DNA of 64,000 nucleotides from NCBI GenBank assembly GCA_958296295.1, contig OY282460.1, positions 744,001 to 808,000 on the forward strand, given 5' to 3'. The notes under the pieces are model-generated. The model was not told where the DNA came from, did not search any database, and saw nothing but the letters and a program-made list of their open reading frames with translations. The position numbers and the translations under genes were made by a program. This DNA comes from an uncultured Pseudomonadales bacterium. Lineage in GTDB: Bacteria; Pseudomonadota; Gammaproteobacteria; Pseudomonadales; Azotimanducaceae. Numbering within the stretch: position 1 is the first letter of the stretch; each line of letters begins with the position of its first letter. This document shows, one piece after another, positions 17,400 to 25,904 of this stretch.

Positions 17400-18186
17400 G
17401 CAGCACCTTCATCACTTCGTCCCCTAAGTGATTGATTACCTTCACCGCAATCCGTCCGGACGTTGGTTTCTCGAACGGCCGTGAGACGTCGCTGTACAGC
17501 GTGTTCCAAGCATCCGCGTCGATTTCGGCCTTCAGGGTGGTCTTGAGGGATTTGTAGGGGTCGCTGGCGCCGGCGCCGAGGAAGTAGGCGTGGCGGACGA
17601 AGAAGCTCTCGCCGTTGTAGTCCGTGTCGACGAACCAGCAGGCGATGCCGTCGGCGTTGTCGCTGGTTATGTCGCCTGAGGCTGGGTGGTAAACATCCAC
17701 GCCCCTTACTCGTACGCGCAGTTGGTCGCCCGCTTCCTCGATGGCGATGTCTGGTTCGCCGAAGACGACGAACAGGTTGCCTTTGCCCGTTGGACTTTCG
17801 CCCATACACACTTTCCAAGCGTGCTCCTCAAGCCGCTCGGACACCTCTCCGGTGGAGGCGACCATATCAGCCACACCCAACGACAACTGCGCCGGGGCGC
17901 CGTTGCGCTTCCGAACGGCTTCAATGATGGTGCGCGGATCGATGCGTTCGTGAACATGCAGCGAGACGGTAGGCACCTCGAATGACTTGTGTTCGGCTTT
18001 GCCGGCCCAAGAGAGCTGCGGATCGATGTGCGGATCGTGCTGGTAGGTTTTGCGCGGCGCGTCGTTGTCCGTGTCCGGCGTCACCAAGCCCACCGGCGGG
18101 TTGTTCACGCGCTCCTTGTCTGCGTGCGCGTAGTTCTCGATGTCCCGCTTGCGCGGCTTGCGCGGCTGCCTTGCCTTCGCCATCAA
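17392..18186 (-). CDS. N- plus C-terminal remnant of a type III-like adenine methyltransferase (Mod) without catalytic core
   Basis: The 264-residue protein begins with sequence I associate with the N-terminus of large type III-like site-specific adenine methyltransferases (N-N-P-P-V-G-L-V-T-P, D-P-H-I-D-P-Q-L-S-W-A-G-K, V-S-L-H-V-H-E-R-I-D-P-R). From about residue 125 it continues with what I recall as their extreme C-terminus (F-V-V-F-G-E-P-D-I, A-C-W-F-V-D-T-D-Y, V-K-V-I-N-H-L-G-D-E-V-M-K-V). The central several hundred residues with the D-P-P-Y and F-x-G-x-G motifs are missing, the junction lying around residues 98-120. The frame is open and overlaps the kinase gene by 8 nt. It is either an in-frame deletion product or a reused accessory subunit; it cannot methylate by itself. 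Confidence 0.7.
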   Translation of the reverse strand: MMAKARQPRKPRKRDIENYAHADKERVNNPPVGLVTPDTDNDAPRKTYQHDPHIDPQLSWAGKAEHKSFEVPTVSLHVHERIDPRTIIEAVRKRNGAPAQLSLGVADMVASTGEVSERLEEHAWKVCMGESPTGKGNLFVVFGEPDIAIEEAGDQLRVRVRGVDVYHPASGDITSDNADGIACWFVDTDYNGESFFVRHAYFLGAGASDPYKSLKTTLKAEIDADAWNTLYSDVSRPFEKPTSGRIAVKVINHLGDEVMKVLHV

Positions 18187-18243
18187 CGCCTCGTCAAGTT
18201 GTCCGAGGGAGGTAAGTCCCGCGAGTGTACTGGTTCGTGGCGT

Positions 18244-19290
18244 TCACCGGGCCTCAACCGGCGGCGCTGGCGGGGTGAACTCGTAGCGGTTCATCGTCAC
18301 CACGCATTTGCCCACCACGTTCCGGTTCTCCAGCATCCGCAAGGCGTCGACGGCGCGTTCGAGGGGGAAACCGGCGCAAACGTAGGGGTCTATGGCGCCG
18401 CCTTCGGCAAGCTCGGCCAGCGCCGCCTGGTTGCGCTTGCCCAATGCGGGATCGCGGCGGCCGATTTCGCCGGCGCGCACGCCGATGACGGCGATGCTCT
18501 TGATGAGAATCAGGTTCACCGGCGCTTGCGGCCAGCGCCCGCTGGTGAATCCCACGGTCAGAATCCGGCCGCGCCAATTGACGCAGCGCATGGATTCGTC
18601 GAACACGGTGCCGCCCACGGGGTCGAGAATCACGTCCGCGCCGCCGGTGCCGGTCAACTCCTTCACCCGGTCGCGGAAACCGCCAAGCGAACCGTCGGGC
18701 AGGGTGTAGTTGATAACCGCGTCCGCGCCGCGGGATTTCACCACCCGCAGCTTGTCGTCGTGCCCCCCGGTGGCTATCACTCGTGCGCCGTAGTGCTTGC
18801 CCAAGTCCACGGCGGCCATGCCGACGCCGCCGGTTGCGCCATGCACCAAGAGCCACTCGCCGGCCGCCAAACCGCCGCGCACCTTCAGCGCCACATAGGC
18901 CGTCATGTAGGTGGTGTGGTAGGAAGCCGCCTTTTCGTAGGTCATCTTGCCCGGTACCGGTTGCACCGACGCCGCCGGCACGTTCACGGCTTCGGCGAAT
19001 CCGCCCACTTGGCTGCCGAAACACACGGCGTCCCCTTCCTTGGTGCCGACAACGCCGCGGCCCACCGCCGCGACGTCGCCGGCCGCCTCGCCGCCCGGCG
19101 CGAACGGCAGGGCCGGCTTGTGCTGGTACTTGCCCTGCACCATGAGGATGTCCGGGAAGTTCACGGCGCAAGCCTTCGTTCGCACCTGCACCTCGCCGGG
19201 CCCGGGCGCGGGCAGATCCACCTCGTCGTGGACGAGCGTGCCGATGTCTTCGCTCAGCGCATGGCATCGAACCGTGACAATGCGCGTCAT
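18244..19290 (-). CDS. NADPH:quinone oxidoreductase-family zinc-independent MDR protein
   Basis: The 348-residue medium-chain reductase has the GroES-like domain (N-F-P-D-I-L-M-V-Q-G-K-Y), the glycine-rich cofactor motif L-V-H-G-A-T-G-G-V-G-M-A-A and a C-terminal substrate-binding part. Zinc-ligand cysteines are absent, placing it with quinone oxidoreductases/enoyl reductases. It is probably cytoplasmic and NADPH-dependent. The start at 19290 has a weak SD. Confidence 0.87.
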   Translation of the reverse strand: MTRIVTVRCHALSEDIGTLVHDEVDLPAPGPGEVQVRTKACAVNFPDILMVQGKYQHKPALPFAPGGEAAGDVAAVGRGVVGTKEGDAVCFGSQVGGFAEAVNVPAASVQPVPGKMTYEKAASYHTTYMTAYVALKVRGGLAAGEWLLVHGATGGVGMAAVDLGKHYGARVIATGGHDDKLRVVKSRGADAVINYTLPDGSLGGFRDRVKELTGTGGADVILDPVGGTVFDESMRCVNWRGRILTVGFTSGRWPQAPVNLILIKSIAVIGVRAGEIGRRDPALGKRNQAALAELAEGGAIDPYVCAGFPLERAVDALRMLENRNVVGKCVVTMNRYEFTPPAPPVEAR

Positions 19291-19416
19291 GGGCTCAACT
19301 CGGTGCGGGGGCGCAACGCGGAAACGGTGCGCCTCCGGCCTTGACCGGCCGGGCCGGAAGCAACCGCAAGTGGTTCATTGAGCGGGGAGGCCCCGTCGTT
19401 TCCCGGCAAAAACGGT

Positions 19417-19890
19417 TCAGCCTTGCGCGGCGTTGAGCGCGTCCAACACCTTGTCTGGGTGATCCGCCGCCTTGGCCACGCGCCGCCAGTGCTTGACCAC
19501 TTTCCCGTCCGGCCCCACCAGCACCGTGGACCGGATTACGCCCATGGTCTTCTTGCCGTACATCATCTTCTCGCCGTACGCGCCGTACTTCGTCATCACG
19601 TTGCGGTCGGGGTCGCAAAGCAGCGTGAACGGCAACCCGTACTTGTCGCGGAACTTGCGATGCGATTCCTCCTTGTCTGGCGAGATGCCAAGCACCACGG
19701 CGTTGGCGTCTTGCAGCGCCTGCCAGTGGTCGCGAAAGCCGCAGGCCTCCTTGGTGCAGCCCGGCGTGTCGTCCCGCGGGTAGAAATAGACCACAACGTG
19801 TTGGCCCCGCAAATCCTTGAGGGCCACCTTGTTGCCGTCCGCGTCCGTTAGCGTGAAAAGTGGTGCTGCTTTTCCTTCTTCAACTGCCAT
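19417..19890 (-). CDS. bcp: Thioredoxin-dependent peroxiredoxin, Bcp/PrxQ type
   Basis: The 157-residue protein has the AhpC/TSA fold. Peroxidatic C45 lies in P-R-D-D-T-P-G-C-T-K-E-A-C and the resolving cysteine is C50, the five-residue spacing typical of Bcp. It reduces hydroperoxides with thioredoxin. AGGAG lies 8 nt before the ATG at 19890. A short GC-rich inverted repeat (CGGGG/CCCCG at 19383-19395) lies just past the stop and could act as a weak terminator. Confidence 0.93.
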   Translation of the reverse strand: MAVEEGKAAPLFTLTDADGNKVALKDLRGQHVVVYFYPRDDTPGCTKEACGFRDHWQALQDANAVVLGISPDKEESHRKFRDKYGLPFTLLCDPDRNVMTKYGAYGEKMMYGKKTMGVIRSTVLVGPDGKVVKHWRRVAKAADHPDKVLDALNAAQG

Positions 19891-19952
19891 TTCTTAACTC
19901 CTGTTGCCTTGAGATTTGGTGAGCTTTTTCGCTGGTCAGCGCCGTGCGCACG

Positions 19953-21263
19953 CTACTCGTACCGTTTGCGAATGTCCGCGAGGCCAGCGTCCAGCTCGGC
20001 GCGGTCGAGATAGCGGCCGCGGACCATTACGCCGACGACTTCACGCGTGGCCGCGATGTTCGCCAGCGGGTCGGCGGCGAGCACCAGACAATCCGCGTCC
20101 AGGCCGGGCGCGATGGCGCCCCAAGTTTGCTCTTGGCCATAGAAACGCGCCGGTGCCGTGGTGCCGGTGATGATCGCTTCGAATGGCGTGAGGCCGGCGG
20201 CCACCATTGCCGCCAGCTCGCGGTGAATCGAGAAACCGGGGACGTTGAATATCTGCGGCGAGTCCGAGCCGAGCAGGATCGGCACGCCGCCCCGGAACGC
20301 CGCGGCGATCAGCCGTTTGCGCAAATCCAGGAACTTCGTCGCGGCGTCCGCATCGAAACCGCCCACGGCGCGCGCATAGCCAATCCGCAAATTGCGCGGC
20401 AGATAGGCGTTTTCCTCGCGCGCCTGCAAATCCGAGAGTTTGGCGGAGACATTCTCCAGCAACGTCTCGGTGGGCACCACAGCGGCGCCCGCGGTGCGCA
20501 GGGCGGCGACCATCGCCGGGATGCGCCGTTCGTCGACGAAGGGAACGAGGTCCGCGCCGAACCAAGAGGGACGGCGATTCTCCAGACGTTCCGGCGCAAC
20601 CAAGGTCTCGAGGAAACCGTCCAGGTGATCAATGGTGTGTTGGCCGGCTTTCAAGCTGGCGAACAAGCCCACCGATTCGGTGACATGTCCAGCAAAACGG
20701 ATGCCCTCGGCGTTTGCGGCCTCTGCAACAGCTTGGAACACGTCGGCGGACATGCCCGGATGGATCTTCAGAAAATCGTAACCGGCGGCTTTCTGATCGC
20801 GCACGCGTTGCGCTGCGGCTTGCGCGTCTCGAGCGCTGCCGCCGCTGAACGAAGGGCCTGATGTCACCAACGCCGGCCCCAGCACTTCGTGACGAGCCAA
20901 GGCGCCGCGCAATTCCAGATGCGAAGGATGGCCGAGCATCCCCCGCGCCCGGGTGACGCCGTTCGCGACCCACAGGAACAGAACGTCTTCGCGGTAGCCG
21001 GGGACGTCGAGCCGCTGCGTCGGCACATGGGCGTGCATCTCCGCGAGCCCCGGCAGGACGTAACTGCCGCCCAGATCGATTCTGCGCGCATCCGGCGCGG
21101 GCTCGCCTTCCGCGAACCGGCCGTCGCGCACGAGAAGCGCGCCGCGGCTGTACTCCGGGCCGTCGCGCATTGTCAGGACAAGGGCGTTCTCGAGCACCAC
21201 ATCGGCGGCTGCCGCCGACACCCCCAGCACCGCCACGGCGAACGCTGCCCAAGCCGGCTTCAT
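19953..21263 (-). CDS. Exported amidohydrolase, imidazolonepropionase-like
   Basis: The 436-residue protein starts at the ATG at 21263 behind AGGAGG. The first ~20 residues are a signal peptide (K-P-A-W then an Ala/Val core ending A-A-A-A-D). The amidohydrolase metal site is M-H-A-H (H77, H79), with later histidines in F-A-G-H-V-T-E and T-I-D-H-L-D-G and the aspartate in L-L-G-S-D-S-P-Q. This branch includes imidazolonepropionase-like and prolidase-like exported hydrolases; the substrate is unknown. It lies 62 bp upstream of bcp. Confidence 0.85.
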   Translation of the reverse strand: MKPAWAAFAVAVLGVSAAAADVVLENALVLTMRDGPEYSRGALLVRDGRFAEGEPAPDARRIDLGGSYVLPGLAEMHAHVPTQRLDVPGYREDVLFLWVANGVTRARGMLGHPSHLELRGALARHEVLGPALVTSGPSFSGGSARDAQAAAQRVRDQKAAGYDFLKIHPGMSADVFQAVAEAANAEGIRFAGHVTESVGLFASLKAGQHTIDHLDGFLETLVAPERLENRRPSWFGADLVPFVDERRIPAMVAALRTAGAAVVPTETLLENVSAKLSDLQAREENAYLPRNLRIGYARAVGGFDADAATKFLDLRKRLIAAAFRGGVPILLGSDSPQIFNVPGFSIHRELAAMVAAGLTPFEAIITGTTAPARFYGQEQTWGAIAPGLDADCLVLAADPLANIAATREVVGVMVRGRYLDRAELDAGLADIRKRYE

Positions 21264-21489
21264 ATCGGTTCGCCTCCTGCCAATTTCTCTCCCGGCGATG
21301 GCCAGCGCCATCGCCCCATGACCGCGCTTCGCCACAAAAGCAGCGCTGTCTCTGCGGCGCAGAGTCTTTAGCATAGCCTAGGCCGCGGCCTTGGCGACGC
21401 CGGCCGAATGCGCCCGTTCATCACGTCTTGGCGCAAGGGACTCTCTTGGGTCGCGGCGCGAACAGAGGCGCATCCGCAGGCCGTGCCGG

Positions 21490-22395
21490 CTACTTCCAGA
21501 TCGAGAAGAACTCCTCGAAGGCTTGGAATTGGCCGCCGCGGGTGGATGACGGCACGATGATCGGCGTTCGCACGCCGGCGTCGATCCAAGCTTCGATGCC
21601 GGCGCGCACTTGCGCCGCGCTGCCGAACAACGTGGTGTCGGCCAGCCAGCGGTCGGAGAGGCAACGCGCCACGCCGTCGAAATCCTTGGCCGCCAACGCG
21701 GCCTCCACGGCGGCCATCTCGTGGGCGTAGCCGGCTTCCTTCCAGTACGCGCGGTAGTTCGGCAAAGCCGCGTAGCGGGCGAGCGTGCGGCGGTTGCGCG
21801 CTTTCGCGGCAACCATGTCGTCGTCCACCACCGTGGGGATCATGTTGGCGATGAGAAACTCTGGATCGGCCCGGGTGTCCGCGCCAAGCACCGCCAGAGA
21901 ATCGGCCATGTGCGAGCGTGCCGCGTTGGCGAACACGATGCCGCCGGCGATCTCCTCGGCGAGCCGGATCATGCGCTTGCGCAACGTCGCGAGCACGATT
22001 CGGGGCAACTCGCCGACGCGCGGCACGGAGGCCAGGTTTTCCACGAACCGGCGCATGTCGCCGAGCGGCTTGCCGGTGACCACGCCGAGCGGTTGCATGG
22101 ACGGCGCGTGGCTGACGCCGACGCCGAAGTCGAAGCGCCCGCCGGACACCTCGTGGATGAAGCTGGCCGCCTGCGCGAAGTCCTGGACGTTGCGCGTGTA
22201 AATGGGCGCGATGCTGGTGCCGAAGCGCACGCGCTCCGTCACATGCGCCAAGGCGGCGCAGAGCGAAATGCCGTCGCCCGGGCTGGGGCAGTAGATCGCC
22301 GGGAAGCCGCGCGCTTCGATGTCGCGCGCCAGTTGCAGCGTTGCGCCTCGGCGTCCGTGTACGGCTACGAGGCTCAGAGCGGGAAGTTGCGTCAT
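21490..22395 (-). CDS. LLM-class flavin-dependent oxidoreductase
   Basis: The 301-residue luciferase-like monooxygenase family protein starts at the ATG at 22395. The conserved A-R-D-I-E-A-R-G-F, T-S-I-A-P-I-Y-T-R-N and S-G-G-R-F-D-F-G-V-G-V-S segments support an F420- or FMN-dependent TIM barrel. The substrate is not evident. The C-terminal region with T-L-F-G-S-A-A-Q-V-R is typical of the family. Confidence 0.85.
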   Translation of the reverse strand: MTQLPALSLVAVHGRRGATLQLARDIEARGFPAIYCPSPGDGISLCAALAHVTERVRFGTSIAPIYTRNVQDFAQAASFIHEVSGGRFDFGVGVSHAPSMQPLGVVTGKPLGDMRRFVENLASVPRVGELPRIVLATLRKRMIRLAEEIAGGIVFANAARSHMADSLAVLGADTRADPEFLIANMIPTVVDDDMVAAKARNRRTLARYAALPNYRAYWKEAGYAHEMAAVEAALAAKDFDGVARCLSDRWLADTTLFGSAAQVRAGIEAWIDAGVRTPIIVPSSTRGGQFQAFEEFFSIWK

Positions 22396-22924
22396 GGCGA
22401 AGCGGCCTTCGGCTGGTGGTTCGTTAGGGAAGTATGTCCTGACTACAGTGGCGCGCGACTTTTCCGTCTTTGCCGCCTCAAGACGTCGTGGTTCTCGCCG
22501 AACAGGCTCTCGGCGAACTGCCGGCAACCGCGAAGGCCAGAGGCGTCAGTCGGCCTTCTCGAAGAACAGAAGGTAGCCTTCGCCGAACGTCCAAAGCCCC
22601 AGGGTGCAGACGAGGACGGCGAGCGAGACGAGACGCATGAAGAGGTTCTGGCCGGCCAGCCCCGCCGTGGCGGTCAACCGCCATCCTTCGAGAGCCTGTT
22701 GCTCGACTTCATGGCCAAGCGTCCTTTTTGGGGTTGGTCGCAAGGGCGCCAAGCAAGCCGCCGGCGACGGTCTTTCGGATCACTCTCGCTTGCATGTGAA
22801 CGCCTTTGATCGCGTCATGTCGTTGGCCAGTGTATCAATCCCGCTCTTGCCGCATGTATGTCAATTGACCAATCGGCCCGCGTCTTCTTTGCGGTGCCGG
22901 TGCGCGTCGGGTACCGTTCGCGGC
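22396..22924. other. Divergent intergenic region with a possible small membrane ORF
   Basis: This 529-bp stretch lies between the LLM oxidoreductase and the uracil-DNA glycosylase. A minus-strand frame ending at 22546 (ATG at 22638, 30 codons; open further upstream to 22752) encodes one hydrophobic segment, L-V-S-L-A-V-L-V-C-T-L-G-L-W-T-F, followed by a charged tail, as in a one-helix membrane peptide. It has no clear SD and may be chance or a gene relic. The promoters of both flanking genes must lie here. Confidence 0.3.
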
Positions 22925-23659
22925 ATGTCCAGTGCGGGCGTTGGCGATCTGGTGGCGATTCAACGCCGGCTTCGGGATGGCGTGGACGCGCTCTCGTTCG
23001 GGCCGCCGGTCACCCACGTTTACAACCCGTTGCGCTACGCTTGGCGAACTGCGGAGGTTTACCTGCGCAGATACGGGCGTGCGCCCACGCGAGTCCTGTT
23101 CCTTGGCATGAATCCGGGGCCGTGGGGCATGGCGCAAACCGGCGTGCCGTTCGGCGATGCCGTCGTCGTGCGCGACTGGCTTCGCATCCCCATTGTGGTT
23201 GATCGCCCGGCGCGCCCGCATCCGCGGCGTCCGGTGCTGGGGGCGGATTGCGTTCGCCGCGAAGTGAGCGGGAAGCGGTTCTGGGGCTGGGCGCGGGAAC
23301 GGTTCGGCACGCCCGAAGCGTTTTTCCGGCACTTCGCAGTGATCAACTACTGCCCGCTCCTTTTCCTCGTGCCGGGTAGCGGTGATGGCGCTCGCAACCG
23401 TACGCCGGACCAGCTTCCGGCGGCGGAAAGAAAAGCGCTCTTTCGGCTCTGCGATGACGCGCTCGCAGCCAGTTGCGAAGCGCTGTCGCCGGACCTGGTG
23501 ATAGGCGTTGGCGAATTCGCCTTTAGCCGCGCCCGGGCCGCTTTGCCGAGCAGCGTTCGCGTTGGGAAAATACTGCACCCGAGCCCGCGCAGCCCGCAAG
23601 CCAATCGAGATTGGCTTGCGGGCAAAGCGGAAGGCCAACTGCGGGAACTGGGCGTGTGA
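22925..23659 (+). CDS. SMUG1-type single-strand-selective uracil-DNA glycosylase
   Basis: The 244-residue protein (human SMUG1 is 270) has the family motif 1 G-M-N-P-G-P-W-G-M-A-Q-T-G-V-P-F-G at 61-77 with the water-activating Asn, and motif 2 H-P-S-P-R-S-P near the C-terminus with the intercalating-loop histidine. It excises uracil and oxidised pyrimidines from DNA, starting base-excision repair. The ATG at 22925 is the best start by length, although the frame is open upstream. The gene contains a perfect 32-nt inverted repeat near its 3' end. Confidence 0.9.
   Translation: MSSAGVGDLVAIQRRLRDGVDALSFGPPVTHVYNPLRYAWRTAEVYLRRYGRAPTRVLFLGMNPGPWGMAQTGVPFGDAVVVRDWLRIPIVVDRPARPHPRRPVLGADCVRREVSGKRFWGWARERFGTPEAFFRHFAVINYCPLLFLVPGSGDGARNRTPDQLPAAERKALFRLCDDALAASCEALSPDLVIGVGEFAFSRARAALPSSVRVGKILHPSPRSPQANRDWLAGKAEGQLRELGV
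23592..23623. repeat. Perfect 15-bp inverted repeat inside the SMUG1 gene
   Basis: The arms 23592-23606 and 23609-23623 are exactly complementary (15 bp) around a 2-nt centre, and would form a very stable hairpin in mRNA or single-stranded DNA. It lies in the conserved HPSPxSPxAN-coding region, 36 nt before the stop codon. Confidence 0.9.
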
Positions 23660-23757
23660 CTTTCTTGCATGCGTAATGCTTGCGAATCAACGCGAGGCCG
23701 GTGTCGTTGGGACTTTAGCCGCGCATAGGAATCGGTGCCAAGCGCTTCACGCCCTTT

Positions 23758-24828
23758 TCACGGCGATGCCGCCAACTCGTCGAGCGCGGCCACCAGGGCG
23801 TTGTTTTCGTTCGGCGCGCCCACGGTGACGCGCAGGCAGTCGCGCAAACGCGGCGTGTCGAAGTGGCGAACCAGAATGCCGCGCTTGCGAAGCCCGGTTT
23901 GCAGCGTCGCCGCGTTGGGTGTTCTCGCGAGCAGGAAGTTGGCCTCGGAGTCCGGCACCGCGAATCCGCGCGAGCGCAGGTTGGCGGCCAAGCGGCCACG
24001 CTCGGCGCGAACGCGGGCGCATAGCTCGGCGGCATACCGCCGGTCGCGCAACGCGGCCGCCGCCACGGCTTGGGCGATGGCGTCCACGTTGTAGCTGTCG
24101 CGCGTCTTGGTGAGAACCGGGGCGATGAGCGCCGCGTCGCCGATGAGAAAACCCACGCGGAGGCCGGCCAGCGCGTAGCCTTTGGAAAGGGTGCGCAACA
24201 ACAGCAGATTCGGGTGCGCGACGACCAGTGGCGCGAGGTTGTGGCGGCGGTTTGGATTGACGAAGTCCACATACGCCTCGTCCACCAGCAGCACGCCGTC
24301 GAGCGCCGAGGCAAGCGTCGATACGAAGTCCGCGTCGAGCAAAACGCCGGAAGGCGCGTGCGGATTGACCAGGCATGTCAGCTTCGCGCCGGCGTCGTTC
24401 AACCGCTTGGCGGTGTCCGTTGGCGGTTTCCAATCCGCGTCGAGCGGCACGGTGCGCATGCGGCAGTCTTGCGCGGCGCCGAGCACGGGCATCAACGAAT
24501 ACGCCGGTTCGGCGAGGCCCAGCGTTGCGCCGGGATCCACGAATGTCGCCAACGCCAGCCGCAACGCTTCGTCGCCGCCGTTGGCGGCCACCACGTTGTC
24601 CATTTCCACGCCAAGCTGCTCGGCGAACTCGCCGCGCAGGGGATCCGCGGTTGCCGGCGGATAGCGCCGCAACGTGTCGACGTCGAACGCGGCCAGCGCT
24701 TCGCGCACAGCCGGGGACGGCGGGTACGGGTTTTCGTTGGTGTTGAGCTTGATGACGGCGGGATCGGCGGGTTGTTCTCCATAGACGTAACCCGCCATGC
24801 GGCGGATGTTCTCGCGCTCGTAGCTCAC
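23758..24828 (-). CDS. hisC: Histidinol-phosphate aminotransferase
   Basis: The 356-residue fold-type I PLP enzyme has L-N-T-N-E-N-P-Y-P-P (substrate phosphate region), L-V-N-P-H-A-P-S-G, the V-D-E-A-Y-V-D-F aspartate and the PLP lysine in T-L-S-K-G-Y-A-L-A-G-L-R. It converts imidazole-acetol phosphate to histidinol phosphate. The start is placed at the GTG at 24828, which overlaps the stop of the AI-2E transporter gene (GTGA); this gives the R-E-N-I-R-R-M-A-G-Y N-terminus usual for HisC. It is the last gene of a long minus-strand run. No other his genes are near. Confidence 0.9.
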   Translation of the reverse strand: MSYERENIRRMAGYVYGEQPADPAVIKLNTNENPYPPSPAVREALAAFDVDTLRRYPPATADPLRGEFAEQLGVEMDNVVAANGGDEALRLALATFVDPGATLGLAEPAYSLMPVLGAAQDCRMRTVPLDADWKPPTDTAKRLNDAGAKLTCLVNPHAPSGVLLDADFVSTLASALDGVLLVDEAYVDFVNPNRRHNLAPLVVAHPNLLLLRTLSKGYALAGLRVGFLIGDAALIAPVLTKTRDSYNVDAIAQAVAAAALRDRRYAAELCARVRAERGRLAANLRSRGFAVPDSEANFLLARTPNAATLQTGLRKRGILVRHFDTPRLRDCLRVTVGAPNENNALVAALDELAASP

Positions 24829-25904
24829 GGCGGCTGGGCTGGCTCGGACGGCGGCTCGTTCGGTTCGGACGGCGGCTCGACCTGCTTGGTCTCCGCGGGA
24901 TCCAGCAGATGCGCGATCCACTCGGTTTTCGGGTTGGCTTCCAGCGCGATTTTCGCCGTCATCGTGAGCGGCACGGAAAGCAGCATCCCGACCGGGCCGA
25001 GCATCCAGTTCCAAAAGACCAGGGAGAGGAACACGGCCAAAGTCGACAGGCCCAGACTGCGTCCCATGAAACGCGGCTCCACCACGTTGCCCATCACCAC
25101 GTTCACCACCACGAAGACCGCGAAAGTGGCGCCGGCGCCACCGATGCCAAGCTGCACTTGGGCCAACAGCACCGGCGGCACGGCGGCGATCACGCTGCCG
25201 ATGGTGGGAATGTAATTCAGCATGAACGCGAGCAATCCCCAAAGGATCGGATAGTCCACGCCAATGATTCCGAGCGCCAAACTCACGAACACGCCGGTGG
25301 CGACGCTCACGGTGGTCTTGATGCCGATGTAGCGGTTCACGTTTTGGGCGAAACGCTCGAAGTGCGGGAGGTCGCGGGCGGGGTCGGCGAGGACAACGCT
25401 CAATTTGCGCGGGAACGAAAGCGCTTCGGCGAGAATGAAGATGACGGTGAGCAGGATCACGAAGCCGTTGGAGAGGATGCTCACGAAGTTCTGCAACGCG
25501 TCGCCGACGAACCCGAGCGCGGCGCCGGGATCGACGAAGCCCGGTTTCAATTCCACGCCGAATCGGGCGAGCAGTTGCAGCGCGCCGGCCTGCATCTCGG
25601 CCACCCCTTCTTGATAGACCGGCAAGCGCTCGCGGAAGTCGGCCACGGATTGCGCCACCACCGTGCCGACTCCGACCAGCGTGACGACCAACGCCAACAC
25701 GACGATGGCGATGGCGAGGCCGATCGGCACCCGAAAACGGTGCAGCCAAAACACCGGCGTGGCGGCGATGGTGGCGAGGAACGCCGAAAGCAGAAACGGC
25801 ACCATGAGCTGCTCCGCGGCTTTCACACCGGCCGCGATCACGACCAGCGCGGCCACGGTGACCAGCGTGCCGTGGCGGCCGCTCGATTGCGCGTCCCGGG
25901 TCAC
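24825..25904 (-). CDS. AI-2E family (PerM-like) membrane transporter
   Basis: The 359-residue membrane protein has about seven to eight hydrophobic helices in the family pattern: two N-terminal pairs, a soluble stretch around residues 85-140 and a C-terminal helix cluster with F-M-L-N-Y-I-P-T-I-G-S and N-V-V-E-P-R-F-M-G-R-S-L-G-L, the most conserved family signatures. The C-terminus ends in a short P-P-S-E-P repeat tail. The GTG start overlaps the nitrilase stop by 4 nt and its stop overlaps hisC by 4 nt. The transported substrate is unknown. Confidence 0.88.
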   Translation of the reverse strand: MTRDAQSSGRHGTLVTVAALVVIAAGVKAAEQLMVPFLLSAFLATIAATPVFWLHRFRVPIGLAIAIVVLALVVTLVGVGTVVAQSVADFRERLPVYQEGVAEMQAGALQLLARFGVELKPGFVDPGAALGFVGDALQNFVSILSNGFVILLTVIFILAEALSFPRKLSVVLADPARDLPHFERFAQNVNRYIGIKTTVSVATGVFVSLALGIIGVDYPILWGLLAFMLNYIPTIGSVIAAVPPVLLAQVQLGIGGAGATFAVFVVVNVVMGNVVEPRFMGRSLGLSTLAVFLSLVFWNWMLGPVGMLLSVPLTMTAKIALEANPKTEWIAHLLDPAETKQVEPPSEPNEPPSEPAQPP

